Shown here: positions 1-8,090 of the stretch, one piece after another | Numbering within the stretch: the stretch's first letter is position 1 | Layout of the letters: each line of letters begins with the position of its first letter | Assembly (NCBI GenBank): GCA_016195385.1 | Contig: JACPZS010000112.1 | Span: forward strand, 1-64,000 | DNA: 64,000 bases | From: Verrucomicrobiota bacterium | GTDB taxonomy: Bacteria > Verrucomicrobiota > Verrucomicrobiia > Limisphaerales > JACPZS01 | Reading direction: 5' to 3' | Made by a program: the position numbers and the translations under genes | Notes under the pieces: generated by a model | What the model was told of the DNA's origin: nothing | What the model saw: only the letters and a program-made list of their open reading frames with translations | Database searches by the model: none

Positions 1-56
1 TGGTTCAGGTTGATGGTCGTCAGAAACTCCGGCTGGGCTTGAGGTTTTCCACGCAT
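1..56 (-). mobile_element. N-terminal fragment of an IS transposase (cut by window edge)
   Basis: Reading leftward from an ATG at 56, the first 18 codons give MRGKPQAQPEFLTTINLN before the window ends. This resembles the start of IS5/IS1182-like transposases, which often open with MRG, a Gln-rich stretch and then a LT-x-(I/V/L)-(N/S) segment. Only 18 residues are visible, so the family call rests on recall of that N-terminal pattern and could be wrong. The position next to a toxin-antitoxin-like pair and an att-like scar fits a mobile region. No inverted repeat could be identified in 57-213, where I see no gene. Confidence 0.45.
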
Positions 57-231
57 GGTTCTCTGACCCGTCCGTTTCGCCAGTGTTCAAATCTTCCGAG
101 AGTATTTCAGCAAGCTGCTAACTAAACCATGCCTCATACGTCGCCCGAACGGTGTCCACCAAATCGAGGCAAGGGCTGCCGCGCAGAGTGATGTTGTCAT
201 CGCCGCAACTCGCGTGTTAGTTTCCCGAACG

Positions 232-498
232 ATGCAAGTCATAGTCGAATTACCCGATCAAGTCGCCCGGCAGTTCGGTGAAACGCCGGACGCGGTGGGC
301 CGTCACGTCATGGAAGACGCCGCGATTGAAGGTTATCGCGCGGGCCGGCTTTCCCACCGGCAATTCGGCGTGATGCTGGGCCTCGATTACTGGCAGACGG
401 AGACTTTTCTCAAAGAGCGCGGCGTGCCGTTGAATTACTCCGCTGCGGACTTGGAAGCCGACAACGCGACGCTCGACAAAATTCTCGCCTGCCCGTGA
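232..498 (+). CDS. UPF0175 family protein, putative antitoxin
   Basis: This 88-residue acidic protein has the UPF0175 layout: a short beta strand (VIVELP), a helical stretch, then E-G-Y-R-A-G-R-L-S followed by a helix-turn-helix-like segment (FGVMLGLDYWQTETFLKERG). UPF0175 proteins are usually found beside PIN-domain toxins and are thought to act as DNA-binding antitoxins. The next gene is such a PIN protein and its GTG start overlaps this stop codon (GTGA), so the two are translationally coupled. I chose the ATG at 232 over an in-frame GTG at 214 because family members start with the MxVxVELP strand. Confidence 0.8.
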   Translation: MQVIVELPDQVARQFGETPDAVGRHVMEDAAIEGYRAGRLSHRQFGVMLGLDYWQTETFLKERGVPLNYSAADLEADNATLDKILACP

Positions 499-998
499 GC
501 GTCGTTGTCTCGGACACTTCGCCGTTGCACTACCTCATCCTGTGCGGCGCGGAAACCGCGCTGCCCCGCCTGTTCAGCCAGGTCGTGATTCCGCCGACGG
601 TCTTTCGTGAGCTTCAACAACCAAACACACCGCCGCTCGTGCGACAGTGGGCCAACTCGCTGCCCGCGTGGGCGGCTGTCCAAGCGCCCAAAACGATGAA
701 TCTCTCGCTGGACGTGGACGCGGGCGAGTTGGAAGCGATTTGTCTGGCGCGCGAGATCAAAGCCGACGCTGTTTTGATGGACGACCGCGCGGGACGAAAC
801 GCGGCGATTCATTGCGGCCTCGCCGTGATCGGCACGATTGGCTTGCTCGAACAAGCGGCGGCGCGTGGCCTGATTGAACTGCCGGCAGCGATGGAACGGC
901 TGCGCCAGACCAACGCGCGGGTTTCTTCCGAATTGATTCAAGCCGCCCTTGAACGGGACACGGCCAGGAAACAAGCGCGGCCAGCCGGAAGCAGCTAA
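495..998 (+). CDS. PIN-domain (DUF3368-like) toxin-type nuclease
   Basis: This is a 167-residue PIN-fold protein. The first catalytic Asp sits in VSDTSPL near residue 7, a Glu lies in the DAGELEAI motif near residue 77, and the paired acidic residues are in LMDDRAGR near residue 97. These match the metal-binding set of PIN RNases in the DUF3368 group. The start is a GTG overlapping the UPF0175 stop by 4 bp. Together they form a two-gene toxin-antitoxin-like module. The target RNA cannot be told from sequence. The two-gene order and the adjacent mobile-element signs suggest an island cargo module. Confidence 0.8.
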   Translation: MSVVVSDTSPLHYLILCGAETALPRLFSQVVIPPTVFRELQQPNTPPLVRQWANSLPAWAAVQAPKTMNLSLDVDAGELEAICLAREIKADAVLMDDRAGRNAAIHCGLAVIGTIGLLEQAAARGLIELPAAMERLRQTNARVSSELIQAALERDTARKQARPAGSS

Positions 999-1120
999 AA
1001 CGGGAGAGCGTAGGAAAAAAAGCTACCTTCTCCGCTCAAAACGCCGCCTGAGCCAAGCTGGGCACGAAATTGCCGTGATGTAATCGGCAACCTCACAACG
1101 CGAACTCATCGCAAATCTCA

Positions 1121-1207
1121 CCGCACAAATCCCGCACAGATTCTCTATCCCGCACAGTTCCGCACAACCTCTAGGCAACCGCACAATCCCGCACAACTTT
1201 TCCTGCC
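1121..1207 (+). repeat. Three-unit 29-bp direct repeat, each unit carrying two CCGCACA boxes
   Basis: The heptamer CCGCACA occurs at 1121, 1132, 1150, 1160, 1179 and 1189. The boxes come in pairs 10-11 bp apart, and pair starts are exactly 29 bp apart (1121, 1150, 1179). Related boxes (CCTCACA at 1091 and CGCACAA near 1280) lie just outside. Boxes one helical turn apart in a regular array are typical of iterons or of arm-type integrase/excisionase sites. The tRNA-like scar 120 bp downstream favours the second reading. No coding role is apparent. Confidence 0.8.
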
Positions 1208-1323
1208 GTTCGTTGATCAAATTTGCAACAATGTGCTTGTAATTACGGTGCTATTTGCGTATCAACAGCGGCAGGCAATCGCACAAAAAGGCAACCATGA
1301 GCAACAGTGAAAACCAGCAAAAT

Positions 1324-1351
1324 ATAGGTTCGAGTCCTAGCCGGGGCACCA
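1324..1351 (+). other. tRNA 3'-end fragment (probable att site of an integrated element)
   Basis: This stretch reads as the last 28 nt of a tRNA: T-stem, the T-loop TTCGAGT at 1329-1335, the second half of the T-stem CCTAG, the acceptor strand CCGGGGC at 1341-1347, the discriminator A and an encoded CCA. The four inner T-stem pairs form and the outermost (A-G) does not. No matching 5' acceptor GCCCCGG or anticodon arm lies upstream, so this is not a complete gene. Tyrosine recombinases commonly integrate at tRNA 3' ends and leave such a duplicate. On that model the intact tRNA lies to the left, outside the window. Confidence 0.75.
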
Positions 1352-1555
1352 CTTCTTTTATTGGGGTTTTCTGTATTTTCACGCGGATTCTTCGGTGTTT
1401 CTCAAGTTTTCCAAGTGCTGTTTCCAATTCCTGTGTGTGCCGTTATATGCCGTTGTGAGCGCATTCCGTGTTAGCCAAAACGTTTGCAGGGTATTAGCAA
1501 AGGGGTTCATGGCTGATAGTTCGCGGCGGCGTCAGGTTGGTGGAAACGACCAATG

Positions 1556-2383
1556 TCAGCGCAGCGCGTTATGAAACACGTCCTCACCTCTGGCCCACCG
1601 TTCTGCCGCATCGGGGTTTTCCAGTGCCGTCGCCAGTGCGCTGTTGAGTTCGTAGATGTTCGCATCCAAGCCGGCGGACTTCAGCGCCCGCGTCACACCG
1701 GCTTCGATGCCTTCGGCGACGATTCGTTCGTGCCGAGGCTCATCGGGCGCTTGCGCTGGCGAGTGGGCGGGTGGCGCGTCGTGGCGGCTCATTTCTTTGG
1801 CCACGGATATCGCATGGAGAGGACGGCAACGCAATGGCCGCTGAGCGAAGACGCAGCATACGTGATCCCCACCTTGCAGCGCGCAAGGGTGCGGCGTTCC
1901 ATCGCAGGCCTTCCGGGAGGCGATCTTTTTCGCGTTCTCCACAGCCAAATCGTAAATTCGCTTTTGTTCGGCGCGCGACTTGTTCTTGCGGATGTAATCG
2001 GCAATGGCGAGCGCCTCCGGAGCGGTTACGCCGACTCGTCCCTGACCGGTTTCGGGGCATGCTACGATGCGTTTGAGGTCCGCAGGTTCTACCAATGGAA
2101 GCATCGCGTGCATCGCCGCCTCCTCGATTTCCATCGCAAGTTGGCTAGCCGTCTCACCGGATCGTTTTCCGGCAAGGCGTTTCTGTGCCAGTTGCTCGGC
2201 GGCCGTTGCCGCCCAATCCCGCAGCGCTTTGCCGCCCAGAAATGGCGGCAGCCAGTTAAGGACAGATTTGGCTGGCTCGCCTAAGAAGGATTTTGGCAGA
2301 AGCACGACCACCGCCAGCAGGAGAAACAGCAGCAACGCATAAAACAAAAAAGTCAGGATTAAGCCGGATGTCAGCATAGCCAA
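1556..2383 (-). CDS. Membrane-anchored YkgJ-like (UPF0153) cysteine-cluster protein
   Basis: The 275-residue product starts with a hydrophobic segment (residues 5-30), so it is probably tethered to the membrane. Near residues 160-185 it has the Cys cluster characteristic of YkgJ/UPF0153 proteins: CAL, then CCVF, then RPLRCR. That family is predicted to chelate zinc or an iron-sulfur centre, and its biochemical role is not established. The regions on either side are helical and rich in Ala and Glu. It lies alone, with a tRNA scar upstream in window order and a 550-bp gene-free stretch on its 5' side. The Cys motif supports this reading frame over the opposite-strand frame. Confidence 0.7.
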   Translation of the reverse strand: MAMLTSGLILTFLFYALLLFLLLAVVVLLPKSFLGEPAKSVLNWLPPFLGGKALRDWAATAAEQLAQKRLAGKRSGETASQLAMEIEEAAMHAMLPLVEPADLKRIVACPETGQGRVGVTAPEALAIADYIRKNKSRAEQKRIYDLAVENAKKIASRKACDGTPHPCALQGGDHVCCVFAQRPLRCRPLHAISVAKEMSRHDAPPAHSPAQAPDEPRHERIVAEGIEAGVTRALKSAGLDANIYELNSALATALENPDAAERWARGEDVFHNALR

Positions 2384-2931
2384 GGTTCTACGCCCCTCTC
2401 GGTGCCACGATGCAGGCTAAAGCAAATTGCTCTAATAACGACTACCACTGTCGCGAGACTCTCCCGTGGACAGCGTTCTTGTTTCGAAGCAATCACAACT
2501 TTAGATGACCCCTCACCGGCGTTCGATGCCTACCCGTTCTTGGCGCAGGATCGACATTTTTTGCATGCCGGCAGCGGGCCACTCAAGCTCGCCGCCATCA
2601 TCACTTCGATTTGCTACCGGAATCTCTCTCGAGAAACACTTCGACACTATGTCAAAGGTGTTTACGGGAGCGGTCTAGCGTGGGCGGTTTACAGATCGGC
2701 GGCGGGAATTTAAGCAGGCGGCGGATTCCTGTAAACCCAGCTTCACCCATTTCGTTTTGAACGCAGCGAGAGGTATCAGCGGCTTTTCTTGCATTCCGTT
2801 TGGGCACCGACTCGAACGCCGTTCGCATCGACCGAATTGGACGCGCTGTGGAGAGCGTATGCAGCCGCCGACAAATGCCGGGCTTTCCCAATCACTACTC
2901 TATGGTGAAGGCGTACCGACAAAAAATTCTT
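2384..2931. other. Gene-free stretch
   Basis: I see no supported gene, RNA or repeat here. Short open frames on both strands (for example around 2402-2713 and 2652-2891) show no family motif and no clear ribosome binding site. The region should hold the promoter of the minus-strand YkgJ-like gene near 2384-2450 and the 3' end of the exported isomerase transcript near 2931. Confidence 0.5.
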
Positions 2932-3759
2932 TCAAGGCTGATTCTCTTTCACGAACTTCAGCGCGCTGGCCACAAAGTCCGTTGGATCCTTGTAGTCGCC
3001 ATCAGTTTCGATCGCGAGGATGCCGTTGTAGTTGGACTTCTTCAGTTCCGCGAACAGGCCTTTGAGATTCGTCTGGCCTTCGCCGATCTTGGTGTCGATC
3101 GATGTGTCCTCGCCTTGGGTTTTTTTCTCGATGCGTTTGTCTTTGAGATGAATGTCGAACACGCGACCTTCGTATTCGCGATAAACTTTCGCGGCATCGA
3201 GGGTGGCCGCCGTCGCCCACCCGACGTCCAGGCACACACCGATGCGCGGGTCGCGATGCTTGAGGACGTTTTTCACAACGAGTGGATTGCCGTACATCGA
3301 CTTCAAGCCGTGATTGTGAATGGCGACCTTGATGTCGTATTCCTTCACGAGTTCTTCGAGGTTGTCGAAAATCTTGAAATCACCCGGCTCGACGATGATG
3401 AGTTTGATGCCCATGAATTTGGCGAACTCGAAAAGCTTGCGGTTTTCCTCCTTGTCCAAAGACGTGCCCGCCACGCCAAAGGTGTAAACATGCAATCCAT
3501 TTTTCTCCAAGATTTCCCGCTTGCGTTTGATCTCGTCCATCGGCCCCGTTGGATTCAAGTGCATCGCGGTGATTTCAACTTCCTTCAAATGATGTTTCGC
3601 GGCGAACTCGACCATCTGGTCGAAATTCAAATTGCGCAGCGTCCACGTCTGGATGCCGATGTTGAGTTCAAAAGCGGCGGCGCGGATTGAGAACGAGGCG
3701 ATGGCCAGCGCGGCCAGCAGAGTCGCGAAGGAGAGGGAAATGGATTTGATTGGTTTCAT
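2932..3759 (-). CDS. Exported sugar phosphate isomerase/epimerase-like TIM-barrel protein
   Basis: The 275-residue protein has an N-terminal signal peptide (MKPIKSISLSFATLLAALAI, then an Ala-rich cleavage region). It continues as an AP-endonuclease-2/xylose isomerase-like barrel. Landmarks are IGIQTWTLRN at the first strand, VEITAMHLNP, IIVEPGD, VAIHNHGLKSMYGNP, GVCLDVGWA, DIHLKD and AIETDGD. The His, Glu and Asp residues in these strands are those that bind a divalent metal in the family. Exported versions are abundant in Verrucomicrobiota and Planctomycetota, where they are linked to carbohydrate processing, but the substrate is unknown. I preferred the ATG at 3759 to that at 3783 because it begins directly with the basic n-region. 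Confidence 0.8.
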   Translation of the reverse strand: MKPIKSISLSFATLLAALAIASFSIRAAAFELNIGIQTWTLRNLNFDQMVEFAAKHHLKEVEITAMHLNPTGPMDEIKRKREILEKNGLHVYTFGVAGTSLDKEENRKLFEFAKFMGIKLIIVEPGDFKIFDNLEELVKEYDIKVAIHNHGLKSMYGNPLVVKNVLKHRDPRIGVCLDVGWATAATLDAAKVYREYEGRVFDIHLKDKRIEKKTQGEDTSIDTKIGEGQTNLKGLFAELKKSNYNGILAIETDGDYKDPTDFVASALKFVKENQP

Positions 3760-3898
3760 AATGATTTTGGTGACGCGAAGCATTGAAACGGGAAAAATGC
3801 CAACGTCAACGCCAAAACCGATTTTCCCACGACGACGAAAGGCGAAACGGCAACCGCGTTTTCATTCTTCCCTTTGCCTCGAATTCGCGATTTAGTCG

Positions 3899-4240
3899 AT
3901 GCCCATGAATGTTGATCTGGGGATTTGGGCGAAGCTTTCGCGGTTGATTCTGGTTTTGCTTTTGCTGGCGACCGTGGCGGCGGTGGCGGTCTGGTATTTC
4001 CCGCTCATCGAAAAAAACGAGGGCTTCCGCAAACAGAAGCTGCGCCTCGAAGAAGAAATCAAAAAAGCCGAAGACGATCAAAAGCGGCTCAAAGCTTCGC
4101 TTTATTCTTTGGAGCACGATCCCCGGACGCTGGAACGGATGGCCCGCGAAAAACTCGGCTACGCGCGCTCGAACGAAACTGTCGTACGTTTTGAAACCGC
4201 GCCGGCTCCCGCAACCAACTCTGCTACGGCGCGGCGTTGA
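3899..4240 (+). CDS. FtsB/DivIC-family septum formation initiator
   Basis: A 113-residue bitopic protein: a short cytoplasmic N-terminus, one membrane span at about residues 15-35, then a charged coiled coil (residues 40-75). It ends with the family motif HDPRTLERMAREKLGYARSNE. That layout matches FtsB/DivIC, a divisome scaffold that pairs with FtsL/FtsQ-type proteins. It converges with frr, whose stop lies 28 bp away on the other strand. The tail is Ala/Pro/Thr-rich and probably disordered. Whether it acts as FtsB or DivIC cannot be told from sequence. Confidence 0.85.
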   Translation: MPMNVDLGIWAKLSRLILVLLLLATVAAVAVWYFPLIEKNEGFRKQKLRLEEEIKKAEDDQKRLKASLYSLEHDPRTLERMAREKLGYARSNETVVRFETAPAPATNSATARR

Positions 4241-4268
4241 GTTTCCAAAGCGCGCCGACGAAAACCAA

Positions 4269-4829
4269 TCACACCGTCATGATTTCTTTTTCTTTGTGGG
4301 CGAGGTGGGCCTCGATCTTGCCGATGTAATCGTTCGTCAGCTTTTGCACTTCCTTTTCCGCGCGCTCCACATCCTCTTCAGTGACGCCGCCGTTCTTGGC
4401 ATCCTTTTTCAAAGCCTCCATCGTATCGCGGCGCACGTGCCGGATGGCCACGCGGCCGTCCTCGGCCATTTTTTTGACGATTTTGGAAAATTCCTGCCGT
4501 CGTTCCGTGCTCAACTCCGGAAGCACGATGCGAATGAATTTTTTGTCGATGGTGGGATTGAGTCCGAGGTTGCTCTTCTGGATTGCCTTCTCAATGGGAT
4601 GCACCGTCGTCGCGTCCCAGGGTTGGATCACGAGCATTCGCGGCTCGGGCGCGGTGATGCCAGCCAGTTCGCGGATGCGCATGTGCGAGCCGTAAACTTC
4701 CACCATGATGTTTTCAACCAATCCCGGCGAAGCCTTGCCGGTGCGCACCGAAGAGAATTCGTGCTGCACGACTTCTTCGGTCTTGATCATCTTCTCTTCC
4801 GCTTCCAACAAGATATCATCGAGTGCCAT
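4269..4829 (-). CDS. frr: Ribosome recycling factor
   Basis: The 186-residue protein aligns along its whole length with ribosome recycling factor. Landmarks are the VRTGKASPGLVENI segment, YGSHMRIRELAGITAPEPR, QPWD, the hinge LNPTIDKKFIRIVLPELSTERR, and KIVKKMAEDGRVAIRHVRRD with the C-terminal helix. It acts with EF-G to split the post-termination ribosome. The usual bacterial length is about 185, so it is intact. In many bacteria frr follows pyrH and tsf. Here the upstream neighbour lies on the opposite strand, so frr appears to be transcribed alone. Confidence 0.97.
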   Translation of the reverse strand: MALDDILLEAEEKMIKTEEVVQHEFSSVRTGKASPGLVENIMVEVYGSHMRIRELAGITAPEPRMLVIQPWDATTVHPIEKAIQKSNLGLNPTIDKKFIRIVLPELSTERRQEFSKIVKKMAEDGRVAIRHVRRDTMEALKKDAKNGGVTEEDVERAEKEVQKLTNDYIGKIEAHLAHKEKEIMTV

Positions 4830-4978
4830 AACGCGAACACGCTACCAAGTTAACGGCGCGCTGTATAGCGTGATTCCAACGACGCGCGCCGCCGCCGTCC
4901 GTAAATTTCAGGGAAGTTCAAGGCGGCGTGTCATGTTCCGCTTGCAATGTTCGCCAGTTGTCGTTTAATTGGCTCCGA

Positions 4979-5323
4979 ATGCAGACTAGATCGTCATCAC
5001 GTCGTTTCACCTTGGTGAAGGCGTCCGGCGTGATCCTGATGCTCGGCTTGTGGCTCGGCCTGAGTTCGCTGGCGGTCTGTCCCCAACTGCATCAATTGCT
5101 CCACAAGGACTCGCAAAGTGTCGATCATTTCTGCCACATCACGCACCTGAGCAAAAGTCCCTGGCTGATGGACGGCGGAAGCCACGTCAGTGTTGTTCCA
5201 CTTCTTACCGCGCTCGATTTCTTCCGTGTTTTGGAATTTCGTTATTCAGCCACGTCCAATCATCGACTGTCCGCCAGTCGCGCCCCTCCTGCCGTTTACT
5301 TCCTCAACACGGTTGTTGGTTAG
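4979..5323 (+). CDS. Small membrane protein with a His/Cys-rich segment, possibly metal-linked
   Basis: I do not recognise a named family with confidence. The 114-residue product has a basic N-terminus, a hydrophobic segment at about residues 12-30, and then a cluster of possible metal ligands in CPQLHQLLHKDSQSVDHFCH. Similar short His/Cys proteins (DUF2946-like) occur in this phylum beside metal-uptake genes. Here the next two genes are an outer-membrane porin and a ZnuA-like metal-binding protein on the same strand. I chose the ATG at 4979; a GTG at 4928 is an in-frame alternative. A role in zinc or other metal handling is inference from context. Confidence 0.5.
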   Translation: MQTRSSSRRFTLVKASGVILMLGLWLGLSSLAVCPQLHQLLHKDSQSVDHFCHITHLSKSPWLMDGGSHVSVVPLLTALDFFRVLEFRYSATSNHRLSASRAPPAVYFLNTVVG

Positions 5324-5451
5324 AAGTAGGGCAGAACAACTCCCGGCCCTCGACTCTCAGCCTTCAGCCCTCCTTCGGTTTTCGACCAGGGGAGTTTTTC
5401 ACTTTTTGTGGGCGCGTCACGCGCCCGCATGTTTTGCGGAAAGCAGATGTT

Positions 5452-6966
5452 ATGAATTTGAGAAAGTCATTGGCGTGGTCTTTTGCCCTTTGCCTGTGTG
5501 CAACGCTCGCTCAGGCGCAGGAGGCAAAGGAAGTTGAAAAATTGAATCAGCAGTTAAAGCAGCTTCGGGAAAATTTCGAGCAGCAACAGCGCGAAATGCG
5601 CGAAAGTTTTGAGCGCCGTTTGCGTGAGCAACAAACGCAGCTCGATTCACTTAAACAGCAACTCGACGCCAGCAAGACAAACGCCCGGCCTGCGCTCGCG
5701 CCCTCGCCGGGGGTTGTGAGTGATGTACCGATGCCAGCGAACACGACGACCAAGCCGTGGCGGCCGAGTGATCCGATCCGGCTCGGCGGCGCGCAGAACT
5801 ATCTCAACATCTCGTTCGACGGCCTGTTTGCCGTTGGCACTTCAACGGCGAAGGACATCGAAAAGTTGGAGACGGGCGGGCACGACCCCAAACAACGCGG
5901 GTTCACGGTGGAGAATATTGAAACCACGTTCGAGGGCAAGGTAGACCCGTATTTCCGAGGACAGGCCGCCCTCGTCCATCAGATTGACACGAGCGGAGAG
6001 TCCTTCGTCGAACTCGAGGAGGCTTATGTCGAATCCCTCTCTCTGCCGGCCAATCTGCAACTCCGGGGCGGCCAGTTCTTCACCGAGTTCGGGCGACAAA
6101 ATCAGTCGCACCCGCACACGTGGGATTTCGTTGACCAACCGCTCGTCATGGGCCGGTTTCTCGGCGACGATGGTCTTCGCAGTGCCGGCGCGCGGCTTTC
6201 GTGGCTCACCCCCACGCCGTTTTATTCGGAACTGTACTTGACGGTGCAAAACAGTCAGGGACCAACCCTGCACAGCTTTCGCAACGACAATGGCGGTGAT
6301 CCCTTCTTTGGCCGGCCGAGCAGTCAGGGGAGGGTTAAGGGTTTAGGCGACATGCTCTTTGTGCCGCGCTATGTGGCGTCGTTTAATCTGAGCGATTCGC
6401 AAACCTTGGTGGCGGGCGCTTCGGGCGCATTTGGCCCGAACGGCACCGACGGCGACACGCAACTCTACGGTGTCGATTTGTTTTGGAAGTGGAAATCGCC
6501 CCAGCAGCACGCGGGCTTCCCGTTCGTCTCCTGGCTGACCGAAGCGATGCTGCGCCGATATAAAGCGGGCGCGTTCAATTGGGACCTCAATGGCGATGGC
6601 CTGGCCGACCCGAATGAAATGGTTGATCCGGCTACCGAGTTGCCTGCGGTGCTGCCGCGAGAAACGGTGACTGACTACGGGATCTATTCCCAACTGCTTT
6701 ACGGGTTCCGCAAAGGCTGGGTCGCTGGCCTGCGCGGCGATTACGTCGCCCCGACCGAGCATGCCAAGTATGAGTCCATCGTTGGGTCTGACTCCGACCG
6801 CGCCTCGCGCTGGCGCGTTTCGCCCAACCTCACTTATTACCCGAGCGAGTTCTCGAAAATTCGTCTGCAATACAATTTGGACCACCGGAATGGCATCGGT
6901 GACGACCATTCGGTCTGGGTGCAGTTTGAATTTCTCTTGGGCACTCACGCCGCGCACAAGTTTTAA
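5452..6966 (+). CDS. Outer-membrane porin-like protein with N-terminal coiled coil
   Basis: The 504-residue protein begins with a signal peptide ending around LAQAQ and continues with a Gln/Glu-rich coiled coil (residues 22-70). It then has a long beta-rich region resembling phosphate/metal-type porins, with SFDGLFAVGTST, GQAALVHQIDTSG, LEEAYVES and GQFFTEFGRQNQSHPHTWDFVDQP. It ends in alternating strands and a terminal Phe (HKF), as expected for barrel insertion by BAM. The ATG at 5452 is chosen because the signal peptide starts there. A ZnuA-like gene follows 48 bp downstream, so a role in metal entry across the outer membrane is a reasonable inference. Confidence 0.7.
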   Translation: MNLRKSLAWSFALCLCATLAQAQEAKEVEKLNQQLKQLRENFEQQQREMRESFERRLREQQTQLDSLKQQLDASKTNARPALAPSPGVVSDVPMPANTTTKPWRPSDPIRLGGAQNYLNISFDGLFAVGTSTAKDIEKLETGGHDPKQRGFTVENIETTFEGKVDPYFRGQAALVHQIDTSGESFVELEEAYVESLSLPANLQLRGGQFFTEFGRQNQSHPHTWDFVDQPLVMGRFLGDDGLRSAGARLSWLTPTPFYSELYLTVQNSQGPTLHSFRNDNGGDPFFGRPSSQGRVKGLGDMLFVPRYVASFNLSDSQTLVAGASGAFGPNGTDGDTQLYGVDLFWKWKSPQQHAGFPFVSWLTEAMLRRYKAGAFNWDLNGDGLADPNEMVDPATELPAVLPRETVTDYGIYSQLLYGFRKGWVAGLRGDYVAPTEHAKYESIVGSDSDRASRWRVSPNLTYYPSEFSKIRLQYNLDHRNGIGDDHSVWVQFEFLLGTHAAHKF

Positions 6967-7014
6967 CCCGGTTAACGATTCAACGATTTAACTTTTCAAC
7001 ATTTGAAAGATTTT

Positions 7015-7935
7015 ATGAAACTTACCGTGAAGAAACTCAATCTCGCAGTATTTCTGGTGCTCGTCGCCGCGACAGCGCAGGCCAAACTCAACGTGGTCGC
7101 CACATTGCCGGACTTCGGCGCGATTGCTGAAGAAATTGGCGGCGACAAAATCAAAGTCACCAGCATCGCCCGCGGCACGGAAGACCAGCACTTCGTCGAT
7201 GCCCGGCCAAGTTACGTCCGCGTGCTCAACCAGGCCGACGTGCTCATCGAAGGCGGCGCGGAACTGGAAGTCGGGTGGCTGCCGCCGCTCGTCAACGGCG
7301 CGCGCAATAATAAGATTCTGTCCGACGCGCCCGGCCATGTGATCCTCTCGCGCAGCATTCAGTTGCTCGAAGTGCCGACCAGCCCGGTGGACCGTTCGAT
7401 GGGCGACGTTCATCCGTTCGGCAACCCGCACTTCTCGGTGGACCCGGCCAACGGCAAGATCATTGCCGCGCGACTGGCGGAGACCTTCAGCCAACTGGAT
7501 GCAACCAACGCGGCGTTTTATCAGGCCAACTTGCAAAAGTTCAATGAGCGTCTCGACAAAAAGTTGGCTGAGTGGACTAAGTTGTTGGAGCCGTATCGCG
7601 GAACCAAAGTCATCACGTATCACAAATCGTTAAATTATTTTCTGGAACGATTTGGTTTGGAGTTGGTCGGAACAATTGAGCCAAAGCCGGGCGTCGAACC
7701 GTCGCCCAGCTACGTCAACGCGCTCATTCCGCGCCTCAAAGCCGAGGGCGTGAAGTTGGTGCTGATCGAACCATTTCGTCCGCGCAAGACGCCCGAATAC
7801 GTAGCCCAAGCCATCGGGGCCAAGCTGGTGCTTTTGCCGGGCTCGGTGGGCGGCAACGAAAAAGTTAAGGACTACCTGAGCCTGTTCGATTACGACGTGG
7901 AGCAAATCGGTGCTGCGTTGAAAGCCTCGCCTTGA
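7015..7935 (+). CDS. ZnuA/TroA-like metal ABC transporter substrate-binding protein
   Basis: A 306-residue periplasmic binding protein with a signal peptide (residues 1-22, ending AQA). The three metal-binding histidines of the cluster 9 family are visible: DQHFVDARPS (near residue 60), GNPHFSVDP (near 140) and TYHKSLNYF (near 203). A C-terminal Asp in LFDYD may complete the site. The family captures Zn or Mn for an ABC importer. No permease or ATPase gene follows; the next gene is on the opposite strand. The importer must be encoded elsewhere, or this protein passes metal to another system. The start at 7015 sits behind a GAAAG motif. Confidence 0.85.
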   Translation: MKLTVKKLNLAVFLVLVAATAQAKLNVVATLPDFGAIAEEIGGDKIKVTSIARGTEDQHFVDARPSYVRVLNQADVLIEGGAELEVGWLPPLVNGARNNKILSDAPGHVILSRSIQLLEVPTSPVDRSMGDVHPFGNPHFSVDPANGKIIAARLAETFSQLDATNAAFYQANLQKFNERLDKKLAEWTKLLEPYRGTKVITYHKSLNYFLERFGLELVGTIEPKPGVEPSPSYVNALIPRLKAEGVKLVLIEPFRPRKTPEYVAQAIGAKLVLLPGSVGGNEKVKDYLSLFDYDVEQIGAALKASP

Positions 7936-8090
7936 ATTCGCCAGGCGGCGATTCGGGGAAAAGAACCGAACATGATCTCGCAACGAGTGGGGGTTAATTT
8001 GTGAAACGGCCGCTTGGGAGGCGGAGCAACGACGCATGAAAGCAGGATGCAGCGGTCAGTCGTGGATCAGCGGTTTGCGCGGCTAGTTTC

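Noticed and set aside
1121-1207. CRISPR array
   Set aside because: Only three units with 29-bp period and no unique spacers between identical repeats; boxes are 7 bp long.
1276-1351. Complete tRNA gene ending at 1351
   Set aside because: The 5' acceptor strand, D-arm and anticodon arm are absent; only the 3' end is present.
1553-2284. 243-codon plus-strand frame opposite the YkgJ-like gene
   Set aside because: No motif; the Cys cluster, membrane segment and codon pattern support the minus strand.
2402-2713. 103-codon plus-strand frame in the gap before the exported isomerase
   Set aside because: No family resemblance, no ribosome binding site, and low-complexity start.
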